Shown: one piece after another, positions 25,962 through 35,431 of the stretch | Numbering within the stretch: position 1 is the stretch's first letter | Layout of the letters: every line of letters starts with the position of its first letter | Assembly (NCBI RefSeq): GCF_001667735.1 | Contig: NZ_LZJN01000152.1 | Span: forward strand, 1 to 64,000 | Source of the DNA: Mycobacterium sp. E183 | GTDB taxonomy: Bacteria > Actinomycetota > Actinomycetes > Mycobacteriales > Mycobacteriaceae | Reading direction: 5' to 3' | DNA length: 64,000 nt | Made by a program: the position numbers and the translations under genes | Notes under the pieces: model-generated | Database searches by the model: none | Told to the model about the DNA's origin: nothing | The model's input: only the letters and a program-made list of their open reading frames with translations

Positions 25962-26746
25962 TCACGGATGCTGACTGGACACCGAGATGACCTCGCCGGT
26001 GAGGTAGCTGGAGTAGTCGCTGGCCAGGAACGCGATGGTGGCGGCCACCTCCCACGGCTCGGCGGCCCGCCCGAACGCTTCGCCCGCGGACAGCCGGTCC
26101 AGCAGGTCGGCCGAGGTGGTCTTGTCGAGGAACTTGTGCCGGGCGATGCTCGGCGACACGGCGTTGATCCGCACCCCGTATTCGACCGCTTCGATTGCGC
26201 TGCAACGGGTCAAGGCCATCACCCCCGCCTTGGCGGACGCGTAGTGCGACTGCGAGTGCTGTGCCCGCCAGCCCAAGACGCTTGCGTTGTTGACGATCAC
26301 GCCCCCGTGCGCGGCCTCGCGGAAGTAGCGCAGCGCCGCCCGGGTGGCCCGGAACACCGACGACAGGGTGACGTCCAAGACGCGGTCCCACTCGTCGTCG
26401 GTCATGTCCACCACCGGGGTCTGACCGCCCAGCCCGGCGTTGTTGACCAGCACGTCGAGCCGGCCCATCCGGGCCGTTGTCGACGCGATCAGCGCGTCCA
26501 CCTGCGCGGTGGACGTCACGTCGCACAGCACGCTCTCGACCCGGCCCAGGCCCAGCGCGGACAGCTCCTCGACGGTCTCCCCCAGCCGGCGCTCGTGGTG
26601 GTCGGACACCACGACGTCGGCACCCTCGGCCAGCGCCCGCTTCGCGGTCGCCGAGCCGATGCCGGTGCCCGCCGCCGCGGTGACGACGACGACCTTGCCC
26701 TGCAAAAGCCCATGCCCGGCAACCTCTTTCGGAGCTTCGGACAGGC

Positions 26747-26750
<4 letters not shown>
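25962..26750 (-). CDS. ipdF: IpdF, SDR-type 5-hydroxy-HIC-CoA dehydrogenase
   Basis: 262 aa. SDR fold matching Rv3559c: VTAAAGTGIGSATAKRALAE (about 23-42), NNAGLGG (about 102), catalytic Ser in NNASVLGW, and HYASAKAG with Tyr/Lys. It is known to oxidise the ring hydroxyl of the indane CoA ester so that EchA20 can cut the ring. Start 26750 overlaps the fadE30 stop by 4 bp (ATGA), so it is the second gene of fadE30-ipdF, driven from the KstR2 site near fadD3. Confidence 0.93.
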
Positions 26751-27907
<1,157 letters not shown>

Positions 27908-27924
27908 GCCCTGTAGGCTAACCT

Positions 27925-27938
27925 ACCAAGCACTTGCT
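27925..27938. promoter_or_regulatory. KstR2 operator (fadE30 / fadD3)
   Basis: ACCAAGCACTTGCT fits ANCAAGNNCTTGNT exactly. It lies in the 105-bp divergent gap, 17 bp from fadE30 and 74 bp from fadD3. Confidence 0.9.
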
Positions 27939-28012
27939 TTGTCGGCTCGGTGACGATGCGCGCCGCGCAGCGGCGTGGGAGGAACCGGGCAATCCAGGTA
28001 GGAGCAGTCTCG

Positions 28013-29557
28013 ATGACCGGCGATGTCCGCACGATTCCCGCGGCGCTGGACCGTTTTGCGAGTCGGTTTCCCGACCACGACGCGTTGATCACCGACGAGC
28101 GTTCGTTCACGGCCGCGGCCCTGCGCGACGAGGTTCGCCGGGCGGCCGCCGCGTTGATCGCCCTCGGCGTGCGGTCGGGCGACCGGGTGGCCATCTGGTC
28201 GCCCAACACCTGGCACTGGGTGGTCGCCTGCCTGGCCGTCCACCACGCCGGCGCGGCGATGGTGCCGCTGAACACCCGTTATACCGCCGAGGAAGCCGCC
28301 GACATCCTGGCCCGCACCGCGGCGCCCGTGCTGTTCGGGATGGGCACGTTCCTGGGCCACGATCGCGTCGCCGATCTGGATCGGGATGCCTTGCCCGCGC
28401 TGCGGCACGTCGTCCGGATTCCGGTCGAGGCCGACGATCCCGTTTCAGGGACGTGGGACGACTTCGTCACGCAGGGCACCGACCTCGAGTCTGTCGCCAC
28501 CCGCGCCGCCGCCGTCACGCCCGAGGACGTCAGCGACATCCTGTTCACCTCGGGCACCACCGGCCGCAGCAAAGGGGTGCTGTGCGCGCACCGGCAGTCG
28601 TTGTCGGCATCGGCGTCGTGGGCGGCCAACGGCAAGATCACCAGCGACGACCGCTACCTGTGCATCAACCCGTTCTTCCACAACTTCGGCTACAAGGCGG
28701 GCATCCTGGCCTGTCTGCAGACCGGCGCGACGCTGATCCCGCACCTGACGTTCGACCCACTGCGCGCGCTGCAGGCGATCGAGCGGCACCGCATCACCGT
28801 GTTGCCGGGACCGCCCACCATTTACCAGACCCTGCTGGACCATCCGCAGCGCGGGGACTACGACCTGAGTTCGCTGCGGTTCGCGGTGACAGGGGCGGCC
28901 ACCGTGCCCGTCGTGCTGGTGGAGCGCATGCAATCCGAACTCGACATCGACATCGTGCTGACGGCGTACGGCCTCACCGAGGCCAACGGGATGGGCACGA
29001 TGTGCCGCGCCGACGACGACGCCGTCACCGTCGCCACCACCTGCGGGCGCCCGTTCGCCGACTTCGAATTGCGTATCGACTCAAGCGCTCCCGGCGAAGC
29101 GGGTGAGGTGCTGCTGCGCGGGCCGAACGTGATGCTGGGCTACCTCGATGACCCGGACGCCACGGCGGCGGCCATCGACGCCGACGGTTGGCTGCACACC
29201 GGTGACATCGGCGCCGTCGACGCGGCAGGCAATTTGCGCATCACCGACCGGCTCAAGGACATGTACATCTGCGGCGGCTTCAACGTGTACCCCGCCGAGG
29301 TCGAGCAGGTGCTCGCCCGGATGACGGGGATCGCCGACGCCGCGGTGATCGGCGTCCCCGACGAGCGCCTCGGCGAGGTCGGCCGGGCCTTCGTGGTGAC
29401 CCGGCCCGGCGCCGACCTCGACGAACAATCCGTGATCGCTTACACCCGTGAACATTTGGCGAACTTCAAGGCACCGCGTTCGGTGCGGTTCGTCGACGCG
29501 TTGCCGCGCAATCCGGGCGGCAAGGTGGTCAAACCCCAACTGCGAGAGCTGGCCTGA
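28013..29557 (+). CDS. fadD3: HIP-CoA ligase FadD3
   Basis: 514 aa. ANL-superfamily acyl-CoA synthetase matching Rv3561. AMP-binding P-loop ILFTSGTTGRSKGVLCAH (about 177-194), YGLTEANG (about 319), GWLHTGDIG, and C-terminal catalytic Lys in PRNPGGKVVKPQLREL. It activates HIP (the ring C/D propionate) and so makes the KstR2 inducer HIP-CoA. ATG 28013 follows GTAGGAGCA at good spacing; in-frame codons upstream lie in the operator region. First gene of fadD3-fadE31-fadE32-fadE33-aspB. Confidence 0.95.
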   Translation: MTGDVRTIPAALDRFASRFPDHDALITDERSFTAAALRDEVRRAAAALIALGVRSGDRVAIWSPNTWHWVVACLAVHHAGAAMVPLNTRYTAEEAADILARTAAPVLFGMGTFLGHDRVADLDRDALPALRHVVRIPVEADDPVSGTWDDFVTQGTDLESVATRAAAVTPEDVSDILFTSGTTGRSKGVLCAHRQSLSASASWAANGKITSDDRYLCINPFFHNFGYKAGILACLQTGATLIPHLTFDPLRALQAIERHRITVLPGPPTIYQTLLDHPQRGDYDLSSLRFAVTGAATVPVVLVERMQSELDIDIVLTAYGLTEANGMGTMCRADDDAVTVATTCGRPFADFELRIDSSAPGEAGEVLLRGPNVMLGYLDDPDATAAAIDADGWLHTGDIGAVDAAGNLRITDRLKDMYICGGFNVYPAEVEQVLARMTGIADAAVIGVPDERLGEVGRAFVVTRPGADLDEQSVIAYTREHLANFKAPRSVRFVDALPRNPGGKVVKPQLRELA

Positions 29558-30703
29558 ATGGATCTGGAATTAGACGAGGAGACCCAGGCGTTTGCGGCCG
29601 AGGTCCGTGAGTTCTTGTCCGCCAACGCCGAGTCGATCCCGACGAAGTCCTACGACAACGCCGAAGGTTTCGCGCAGCACCGGCACTGGGACCGGGTGCT
29701 GTTCGATGCCGGGCTGTCGGTGATCACCTGGCCGAAGAAATACGGCGGCCGCGATGCGCCGCTGTTGCATTGGGTGGTGTTCGAGGAGGAGTACTTCCGC
29801 GCCGGCGCCCCGGGCCGGGCCAGCGCCAACGGCACCTCGATGCTGGCGCCCACGCTGTTCGCGCACGGCACTTCCGAGCAGCTGGACCGAATCCTGCCGA
29901 AAATGGCCAGCGGCGAACAGATCTGGGCGCAGGCGTGGTCGGAGCCGGAGTCCGGCAGCGACCTGGCCTCGCTGCGATCCACCGCGACCAAGACCGACGG
30001 CGGCTGGCTGCTCAACGGGCAGAAGATCTGGAGTTCGCGCGCGCCGTTCGCCGAGATGGGCTTCGGGCTGTTCCGGTCGGACCCGGAAGCCGAGCGGCAC
30101 AACGGCCTGACGTACTTCATGTTCGACCTGAAGGCGAAGGGCGTCACCGTGCGGCCCATCGTGCAGCTGGGCGGCGATACCGGGTTCGGCGAGATCTTCC
30201 TCGACGACGTGTTCGTCCCCGACCACGACGTGATCGGCACCCCGAACGAGGGTTGGCGGGCGGCGATGAGCACCTCGAGCAACGAGCGGGGCATGTCGCT
30301 GCGCAGCCCGGCGCGATTCCTGGCGACCGCCGAGCGGCTGGTGCGACTGTGGCAGGACAGCGGCTCGCCCCCCGGGTTCGCAGACCGGGTGGCCGACGGC
30401 TGGATCAAGGCGCAGGCCTACCGGCTGCAGACCTTCGCCACGGTGACGCGGCTGGCCGACGGCGGTGAGCTGGGCGCCGAATCGTCGGTGACCAAGGTGT
30501 TCTGGTCCGACCTCGATGTTGACCTGCATCAGACCGCGCTGGACATCCTCGCCGCCGACGGCGAGCTCGCCGGCAGCTGGACGGATGGCCTGCTGTTCGC
30601 CCTGGGCGGCCCGATCTACGCCGGCACCAACGAGATTCAGCGCAACATCATCTCGGAGCGGCTGTTGGGCCTGCCCCGCGAGAAGTCCGGGGGCACGAAA
30701 TGA
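29558..30703 (+). CDS. fadE31: Acyl-CoA dehydrogenase FadE31
   Basis: 381 aa. Full-length ACAD matching Rv3562: WAQAWSEPESGSDLASLRST, LLNGQKIWSSRAPF, and YAGTNEIQRNIISERLLGLP. The start immediately follows the fadD3 stop and the end overlaps fadE32 by 4 bp. It probably forms a mixed complex with FadE32 and/or FadE33, as paired steroid ACADs do, acting on the opened ring C/D chain. Which pairing occurs cannot be read here. Confidence 0.92.
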   Translation: MDLELDEETQAFAAEVREFLSANAESIPTKSYDNAEGFAQHRHWDRVLFDAGLSVITWPKKYGGRDAPLLHWVVFEEEYFRAGAPGRASANGTSMLAPTLFAHGTSEQLDRILPKMASGEQIWAQAWSEPESGSDLASLRSTATKTDGGWLLNGQKIWSSRAPFAEMGFGLFRSDPEAERHNGLTYFMFDLKAKGVTVRPIVQLGGDTGFGEIFLDDVFVPDHDVIGTPNEGWRAAMSTSSNERGMSLRSPARFLATAERLVRLWQDSGSPPGFADRVADGWIKAQAYRLQTFATVTRLADGGELGAESSVTKVFWSDLDVDLHQTALDILAADGELAGSWTDGLLFALGGPIYAGTNEIQRNIISERLLGLPREKSGGTK

Positions 30704-31635
30704 AATTCGCGCTAGACGAGCAACAGCGCGACTTCGCGGCCAGCATCGACGCCGCGCTCGGCGCGGCCGACCTGCCCGGCGCGATCCGTGCCTGGTCCGC
30801 CGGCGACACCGCGCCCGGCCGCAAGGTGTGGGAGCGGCTGGCCGAACTGGGCGTCACCGCGCTGGCGGTTCCGGAGAAGTTCGACGGCATCGAGGCGCAC
30901 CCGGTCGACCTGGTGGTCGCGCTGGAACGCCTGGGACGCTGGTGCGTGCCGGGGCCGGTGGCCGAATCCATCGCCGTGGCACCGGTTTTGCTCGCCTCGG
31001 ACGAGCGGTGCGCGGCGCTGGCCTCCGGCGAGCTGGTAGCCACGGTCGCGTTGCCACCGCATGCGCCGCGCGCGGTGGACGCCGACTCGGCCGGGCTGGT
31101 GCTGCTGGCCACCGACGACGGTGTGAGCGAGGCCGCGCCCGGCGACCGGCACGAGTCGGTCGATCCGAGCCGGCCCGTCTACGACGTGACCGCCACCGGC
31201 CAACCCTGGCAGGCGGAGGTCCGGCGCGCCTTCGAGTTCGGCGCGCTGGCCACCGCCGCGCAGCTGGTCGGCGCCGCCGAGGCGCTGCTGCGGGACACCG
31301 TCGACTACGCCAAGCAGCGCGCCCAGTTCGGCCGGGTGATCGGTTCCTATCAGGCGATCAAGCACAAGCTCGCCGACGTGCACATCGCGATCGAGCTCGC
31401 CCGGCCACTGTTGTACGGCGCGGCCCTGTCGATGGAGCCCCGCGATGTCAGCGCGGCCAAGGCGGCCGCGGCCGAGGCGGGCCTGCTGGCGGCGCGGTCG
31501 GCGCTGCAGACCCATGGCGCGATCGGCTTCACCCAGGAAAATGATTTGTCGCTTTGGCTACTACGCGTGCAAGCATTGCGTTCGGCCTGGGGTACTCCCG
31601 AGGCGCATCGGCGGCGAGTGCTGGAGGCGCTGTGA
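30700..31635 (+). CDS. fadE32: Acyl-CoA dehydrogenase FadE32
   Basis: 311 aa, a short ACAD subunit matching Rv3563 (MKFALDEQQRDFAASIDAAL start; DTVDYAKQRAQFGRVIGSYQ; LQTHGAIGFTQENDLSLWLL). Short members of this group carry only part of the active site and work with a partner, most likely FadE31. ATG overlaps fadE31 by 4 bp. It is separated from fadE33 by 49 bp. Confidence 0.92.
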   Translation: MKFALDEQQRDFAASIDAALGAADLPGAIRAWSAGDTAPGRKVWERLAELGVTALAVPEKFDGIEAHPVDLVVALERLGRWCVPGPVAESIAVAPVLLASDERCAALASGELVATVALPPHAPRAVDADSAGLVLLATDDGVSEAAPGDRHESVDPSRPVYDVTATGQPWQAEVRRAFEFGALATAAQLVGAAEALLRDTVDYAKQRAQFGRVIGSYQAIKHKLADVHIAIELARPLLYGAALSMEPRDVSAAKAAAAEAGLLAARSALQTHGAIGFTQENDLSLWLLRVQALRSAWGTPEAHRRRVLEAL

Positions 31636-31684
31636 CCAGCCACGTCGCGACGACGCCGTGGAGCGACGAACAGGAGCGGTGCTC

Positions 31685-32635
31685 ATGAGTGAAGAACGGG
31701 AGATGCTGCGGGAGACCGTCGCGGCCCTGGTGGCCAAGCACGCCAACCCGGCGGCGGTGCGCGCCGCGATGGACTCCGAGCGCGGCTACGACGAGTCGCT
31801 GTGGCAGCTGCTGTGTGAGCAGGTGGGAGCCGCCGCGCTGGTCATCCCCGAGGAGCTGGGCGGCGCGGGCGGTGAATTGGCCGACGCCGCAACAGTTTTG
31901 CAGGAACTGGGCCGGGCGCTGGTGCCCTCGCCGCTGCTGGGCACCACGCTGGCGGAGCTGGCGCTGCTGAGCGCGCCGGAGCCGGATGCCGAGACGTTGG
32001 GCGGCCTCGCCGACGGCACCTCGATCGGCGCGCTGGTTTTCGACGCCGACTACGTCGTCAACGGCGACACCGCCGACGTCGTCGTCGCCGCCACCGACGG
32101 CCAGCTGACCCGGTGGACCCGGTTCTCCGCGGAACCGGCCGTCACCATGGACCCGACCCGGCGGCTCGCCCGGGTCACGCCCGAGGACACCGAACCCATC
32201 GGCACCGACCCCGGCCTCGCCGACACCGCGGCCATCCTGCTGGCCGCCGAGCAGATCGGCGCCGCCGAACGCTGCCTGCAGCTGACCGTCGAATACGCCA
32301 AGAACAGAGTGCAATTCGGCCGGCCCATCGGCAGCTTCCAGGCGCTCAAGCACCGGATGGCCGATCTGTACGTCACGATCGCCGCGGCGAAGGCCGTCGT
32401 GGCGGAGGCCTGCGACGAACCCACCCCGACCAATGCGGCCACCGCGCGCCTGGCCGCCACCGAGGCGTTGTGCAACGCGGCCGCCGAGGGCATCCAACTG
32501 CACGGCGGAATCGCGATCACCTGGGAACACGACATGCACCTGTATTTCAAGCGCGCCCATGGCAGCGCCCACCTGCTCAGCACAACGCAGGAGGTTCTCG
32601 CGCGACTGGAAGCGGAGGTGCTCGAACCGTCGTGA
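31685..32635 (+). CDS. fadE33: Acyl-CoA dehydrogenase FadE33
   Basis: 316 aa. Matches Rv3564, another short ACAD (MSEEREMLRETVAALVAKHA; LTVEYAKNRVQFGRPIGSFQ; IQLHGGIAITWEHDMHLYFK). ATG 31685 is preceded by GAGCGGTGCTC; the reading frame is open upstream inside fadE32, but homology begins here. It overlaps aspB by 4 bp (GTGA). Presumed partner of FadE31-type subunits in late ring catabolism. Confidence 0.92.
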   Translation: MSEEREMLRETVAALVAKHANPAAVRAAMDSERGYDESLWQLLCEQVGAAALVIPEELGGAGGELADAATVLQELGRALVPSPLLGTTLAELALLSAPEPDAETLGGLADGTSIGALVFDADYVVNGDTADVVVAATDGQLTRWTRFSAEPAVTMDPTRRLARVTPEDTEPIGTDPGLADTAAILLAAEQIGAAERCLQLTVEYAKNRVQFGRPIGSFQALKHRMADLYVTIAAAKAVVAEACDEPTPTNAATARLAATEALCNAAAEGIQLHGGIAITWEHDMHLYFKRAHGSAHLLSTTQEVLARLEAEVLEPS

Positions 32636-33789
32636 ACGACCACGTCGCGCGGCGCGCCGCCATCCCGCCGTTCTATGTGATGGACGTGTGGCTGGCCGCC
32701 GCCGAGCGCCAGCGCAGCCACGGCGACCTGGTGAACCTGTCAGCCGGTCAGCCCAGCGTCGGAGCGCCCGAGCCGGTGCGCGCCGCGGCGGCCGCCGCCC
32801 TGCACGGCAACGAGCTGGGTTACACCGTGACGCTGGGCATTCCGGAGCTGCGCGCGGCGATCGCCGCGGATTATCAACGCCAGCAAGGGCTTCGGGTCGA
32901 GCCCGATGACGTGGTGTTGACCACCGGCTCGTCCGGCGGATTTTTGCTCGCGTTCCTGGCCTGCTTCGACGCGGGCGACCGGGTCGCGCTGGCCAGTCCC
33001 GGTTACCCGTGTTATCGAAACATCCTGTCCGCCTTGGGGTGCGAGGTGGTCGAGATCCCGTGCGGACCCCAGACCCGCTTCCAGCCCACCGTGCAGATGC
33101 TCGAAGAACTCGACCCGCCGCCCCACGGCGTGATCGTCGCCAGCCCGGCCAATCCCACCGGGACGGTGATCGCGCCGGCCGAGCTGGCCGCGATCGCAGC
33201 GTGGTGCGAGGCGTCGGGCGTGCGGTTGATCAGCGACGAGGTCTACCACGGCCTGGTCTACGAGGGGGCGCCGCAGACCAGCTGCGCCTGGCAGACATCC
33301 CGAGACGCCGTGGTGGTCAACAGCTTTTCCAAGTACTACGCGATGACGGGCTGGCGGCTGGGCTGGATGCTGGTGCCACAGGCGCTGCTGCGCGCCGTGG
33401 ATCGGCTGACCGGAAACTTCACCATCTGCCCGCCGGTGCTGTCGCAGCTCGCCGCCGTTGCGGCGTTCACGCCGGAGTCGACGGCCGAGGCCGACGGCAA
33501 CCTGCACCACTACGCGACCAACCGCGCCCTGCTGCTGGACGGGCTGCGCCGCATCGGCATCGACCGGCTCGCACCCACCGACGGGGCGTTCTACGTCTAC
33601 GCCGACGTCTCCGAACTCACCAAAGACTCGACCGCGTTCTGCTCGAAACTGTTGAGCGACACCGGCGTTGCCATCGCCCCGGGGATCGATTTCGACACCA
33701 CCCACGGCGATTCGTTCGTCCGGCTGTCGTTCGCCGGGCCCACGGGCGACATCGAAGAGGCCCTACGGCGAATCGGGTCCTGGATCTAA
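32632..33789 (+). CDS. aspB: PLP-dependent aminotransferase AspB
   Basis: 385 aa. Fold-type I aminotransferase matching Rv3565: NLSAGQPSVGAPEPVRAAA, SPANPTGTVIAPAEL, ISDEVYHGLVY, and the PLP lysine in NSFSKYYAMTGWRLGWML (about residue 229). The Arg that binds the substrate carboxylate is in SFVRLSFAG near the C-terminus. It lies at the end of the KstR2-controlled fadD3 operon, but its role in steroid breakdown is not established. GTG start overlaps fadE33. It is convergent with nat, and the stops overlap by 4 bp. Confidence 0.92.
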   Translation: MNDHVARRAAIPPFYVMDVWLAAAERQRSHGDLVNLSAGQPSVGAPEPVRAAAAAALHGNELGYTVTLGIPELRAAIAADYQRQQGLRVEPDDVVLTTGSSGGFLLAFLACFDAGDRVALASPGYPCYRNILSALGCEVVEIPCGPQTRFQPTVQMLEELDPPPHGVIVASPANPTGTVIAPAELAAIAAWCEASGVRLISDEVYHGLVYEGAPQTSCAWQTSRDAVVVNSFSKYYAMTGWRLGWMLVPQALLRAVDRLTGNFTICPPVLSQLAAVAAFTPESTAEADGNLHHYATNRALLLDGLRRIGIDRLAPTDGAFYVYADVSELTKDSTAFCSKLLSDTGVAIAPGIDFDTTHGDSFVRLSFAGPTGDIEEALRRIGSWI

Positions 33790-34619
33790 GCGTCCAGGAT
33801 CTTATCGAGGCGCGCCTCGAGCGCGCCGCGCTCGCCCACGTCGGACACGTTGAGGCCGAACCGGTCCCTGAGGGTGTCGACCACCGCCGCGGCGTCGTCG
33901 AGGCGGATCTTCTCGCTGGCATCGGCGCGGTGAATGGCGAGGTTCCGGCCTGCCAGGTTCAGCCGGGCGTCGTCGGTTACGCGCGCGGCCGTCAGGCCGG
34001 TGACGAAATGCGACGACGGGTGCGTCGAGACGTACCAGCTGCCCACCGCCAGGTCGATGTCGGGCGCGGTCCGGGTGCTGAACTCGTAGAGCGGCTGCCA
34101 CTCGCCCCGAATCTGGGCCTGCAGCACCAGCCCGTCGCCGCGGTCCTCCAGCCGGTAGGGCTCGTGCGTCGTCTGCTGCACGGTGCCCGTCTCGATCCGC
34201 AGCGGCGAGGGGGGTGTCTGCCCGCCGAAGCCGACGTCGACCAGGTATGAACCGTGGGAGCCGGGGAACGTCACCGCCAACACGGTGTGTGTCTGCGGCG
34301 GCGGCGACGGCGCATCGGGCGGCCGCATCCATACCACCCGACCGGCCAGGCGCCGCACCCGAAAGCCGAGTTCGGTGAGCACGTAGCCCATCAATCCGTT
34401 GTGCTCGTAGCAAAAGCCGCCGCGGCCCCGCTGAACGAGCTTGCGGGAGAGGGCGCCCGGACCCAGGTCGTCGACCGGAACCCCCATCACCGGATCGAGG
34501 TTCTCGAACGGGATCGCTTTGGTGTGGGCGCTCACCAAAGCCTGCAGGACCTCGAGATTGGGTGCCGTGGCGCCGCGATAACCGATCCGCTCGAAGTACT
34601 CGTCCAGGTTCAGCGTCAT
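33786..34619 (-). CDS. nat: Arylamine N-acetyltransferase Nat
   Basis: 277 aa. Catalytic triad visible: Cys70 in RGGFCYEHNG, His111 in PQTHTVLA and Asp128 in LVDVGFGG. Matches Rv3566c. It transfers acetyl or propionyl groups from CoA to arylamines and hydrazines, including isoniazid, and may use propionyl-CoA from cholesterol. In M. tuberculosis it is co-transcribed with the hsa genes; here a 4.6-kb insertion separates it from hsaB, so it needs its own promoter in the 95-bp gap before the DsbA-like gene. No KstR-like site was seen there. Confidence 0.95.
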   Translation of the reverse strand: MTLNLDEYFERIGYRGATAPNLEVLQALVSAHTKAIPFENLDPVMGVPVDDLGPGALSRKLVQRGRGGFCYEHNGLMGYVLTELGFRVRRLAGRVVWMRPPDAPSPPPQTHTVLAVTFPGSHGSYLVDVGFGGQTPPSPLRIETGTVQQTTHEPYRLEDRGDGLVLQAQIRGEWQPLYEFSTRTAPDIDLAVGSWYVSTHPSSHFVTGLTAARVTDDARLNLAGRNLAIHRADASEKIRLDDAAAVVDTLRDRFGLNVSDVGERGALEARLDKILDA

Positions 34620-34714
34620 ACGGCCATTCTGCTGGCAGGTCATCGGCAGGCGTGCGACGGCCGGTAGCGGGTATGCCGCTCGGTAGCCCCAAGCCTTGGA
34701 TCGAAGGAGGAGCC

Positions 34715-35317
34715 GTGACCGATGTCGACCTCTATCTCGACCCCGTCTGTCCGTTCTCCTGGGTGACCGCTCGCTGGCTGATCGACGCCGGGCAGGCGAC
34801 GGGAACGCCCGTTACCCTGCGGCAGATGAGCCTGGCGGTCCTCAACGAAGGTCGGGACGGCGACGACAAACAGCAACACATGATGGAGCGGTCGACGCGG
34901 GCGGGACGGCTGTTCGCCGCCGCCGTCGGCGAGCGGGGGCCGGAAGCGTTCGCGGGCCTCTACGACTCGATTGGCCGTCGCATCCACGTCGACGGCGAGG
35001 AGCTGACCGCACCCGCGATCCGCGAAGCCCTCGCCGAGAACGGCCTGGCGGAAAGCCTTGCCGACGCGCAGGACGACAGCGGCTTGGACGAGGCGGTCAA
35101 GCGGGCGCACCGGGTCAGCCAAGACACCCTGGGCGACGAGGCCGGCAGCCCGATCATCGCGGTCGACGGCCACGCGTTCTCCGGACCGGTGCTCACCCGA
35201 ACATTGAAGGGACCGGGCGGTGTTCGGCTGCTTGAGGCCGTGCTCACCATGGCCGCAGTTCCCGAATTCGCCGCGCTGCAACGGCCGTATGAAGGCCCCC
35301 CGACCATCGAGGCGTGA
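34715..35317 (+). CDS. DsbA-like thioredoxin-fold protein with CPFS motif (Rv2466c-like)
   Basis: 200 aa, GTG after GGAGGAG. DsbA/2-hydroxychromene-isomerase fold: DLYLDPVCPFSWVTARWLID (about 4-23), MSLAVLNEGRDG, IGRRIH, and GSPIIAVDGHAFSGPVL with the cis-Pro region. It resembles mycothiol-dependent nitroreductase Rv2466c, whose active site is CPWC; here the second cysteine is serine (CPFS). This favours a monothiol or mycothiol-transfer chemistry rather than a disulfide swap. Divergent from nat. Physiological substrate unknown. Confidence 0.82.
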   Translation: MTDVDLYLDPVCPFSWVTARWLIDAGQATGTPVTLRQMSLAVLNEGRDGDDKQQHMMERSTRAGRLFAAAVGERGPEAFAGLYDSIGRRIHVDGEELTAPAIREALAENGLAESLADAQDDSGLDEAVKRAHRVSQDTLGDEAGSPIIAVDGHAFSGPVLTRTLKGPGGVRLLEAVLTMAAVPEFAALQRPYEGPPTIEA

Positions 35318-35431
35318 GCGCCGCCGCCCCACAAGCCGACGAAGGTTGCCCGAAAAGCACATCCGTGAGGTTCTGAGCGCTAATCTTGACCTCGCCAATC
35401 ACATACTTCGCGGAGGGTTGAGCGCCAGCAA

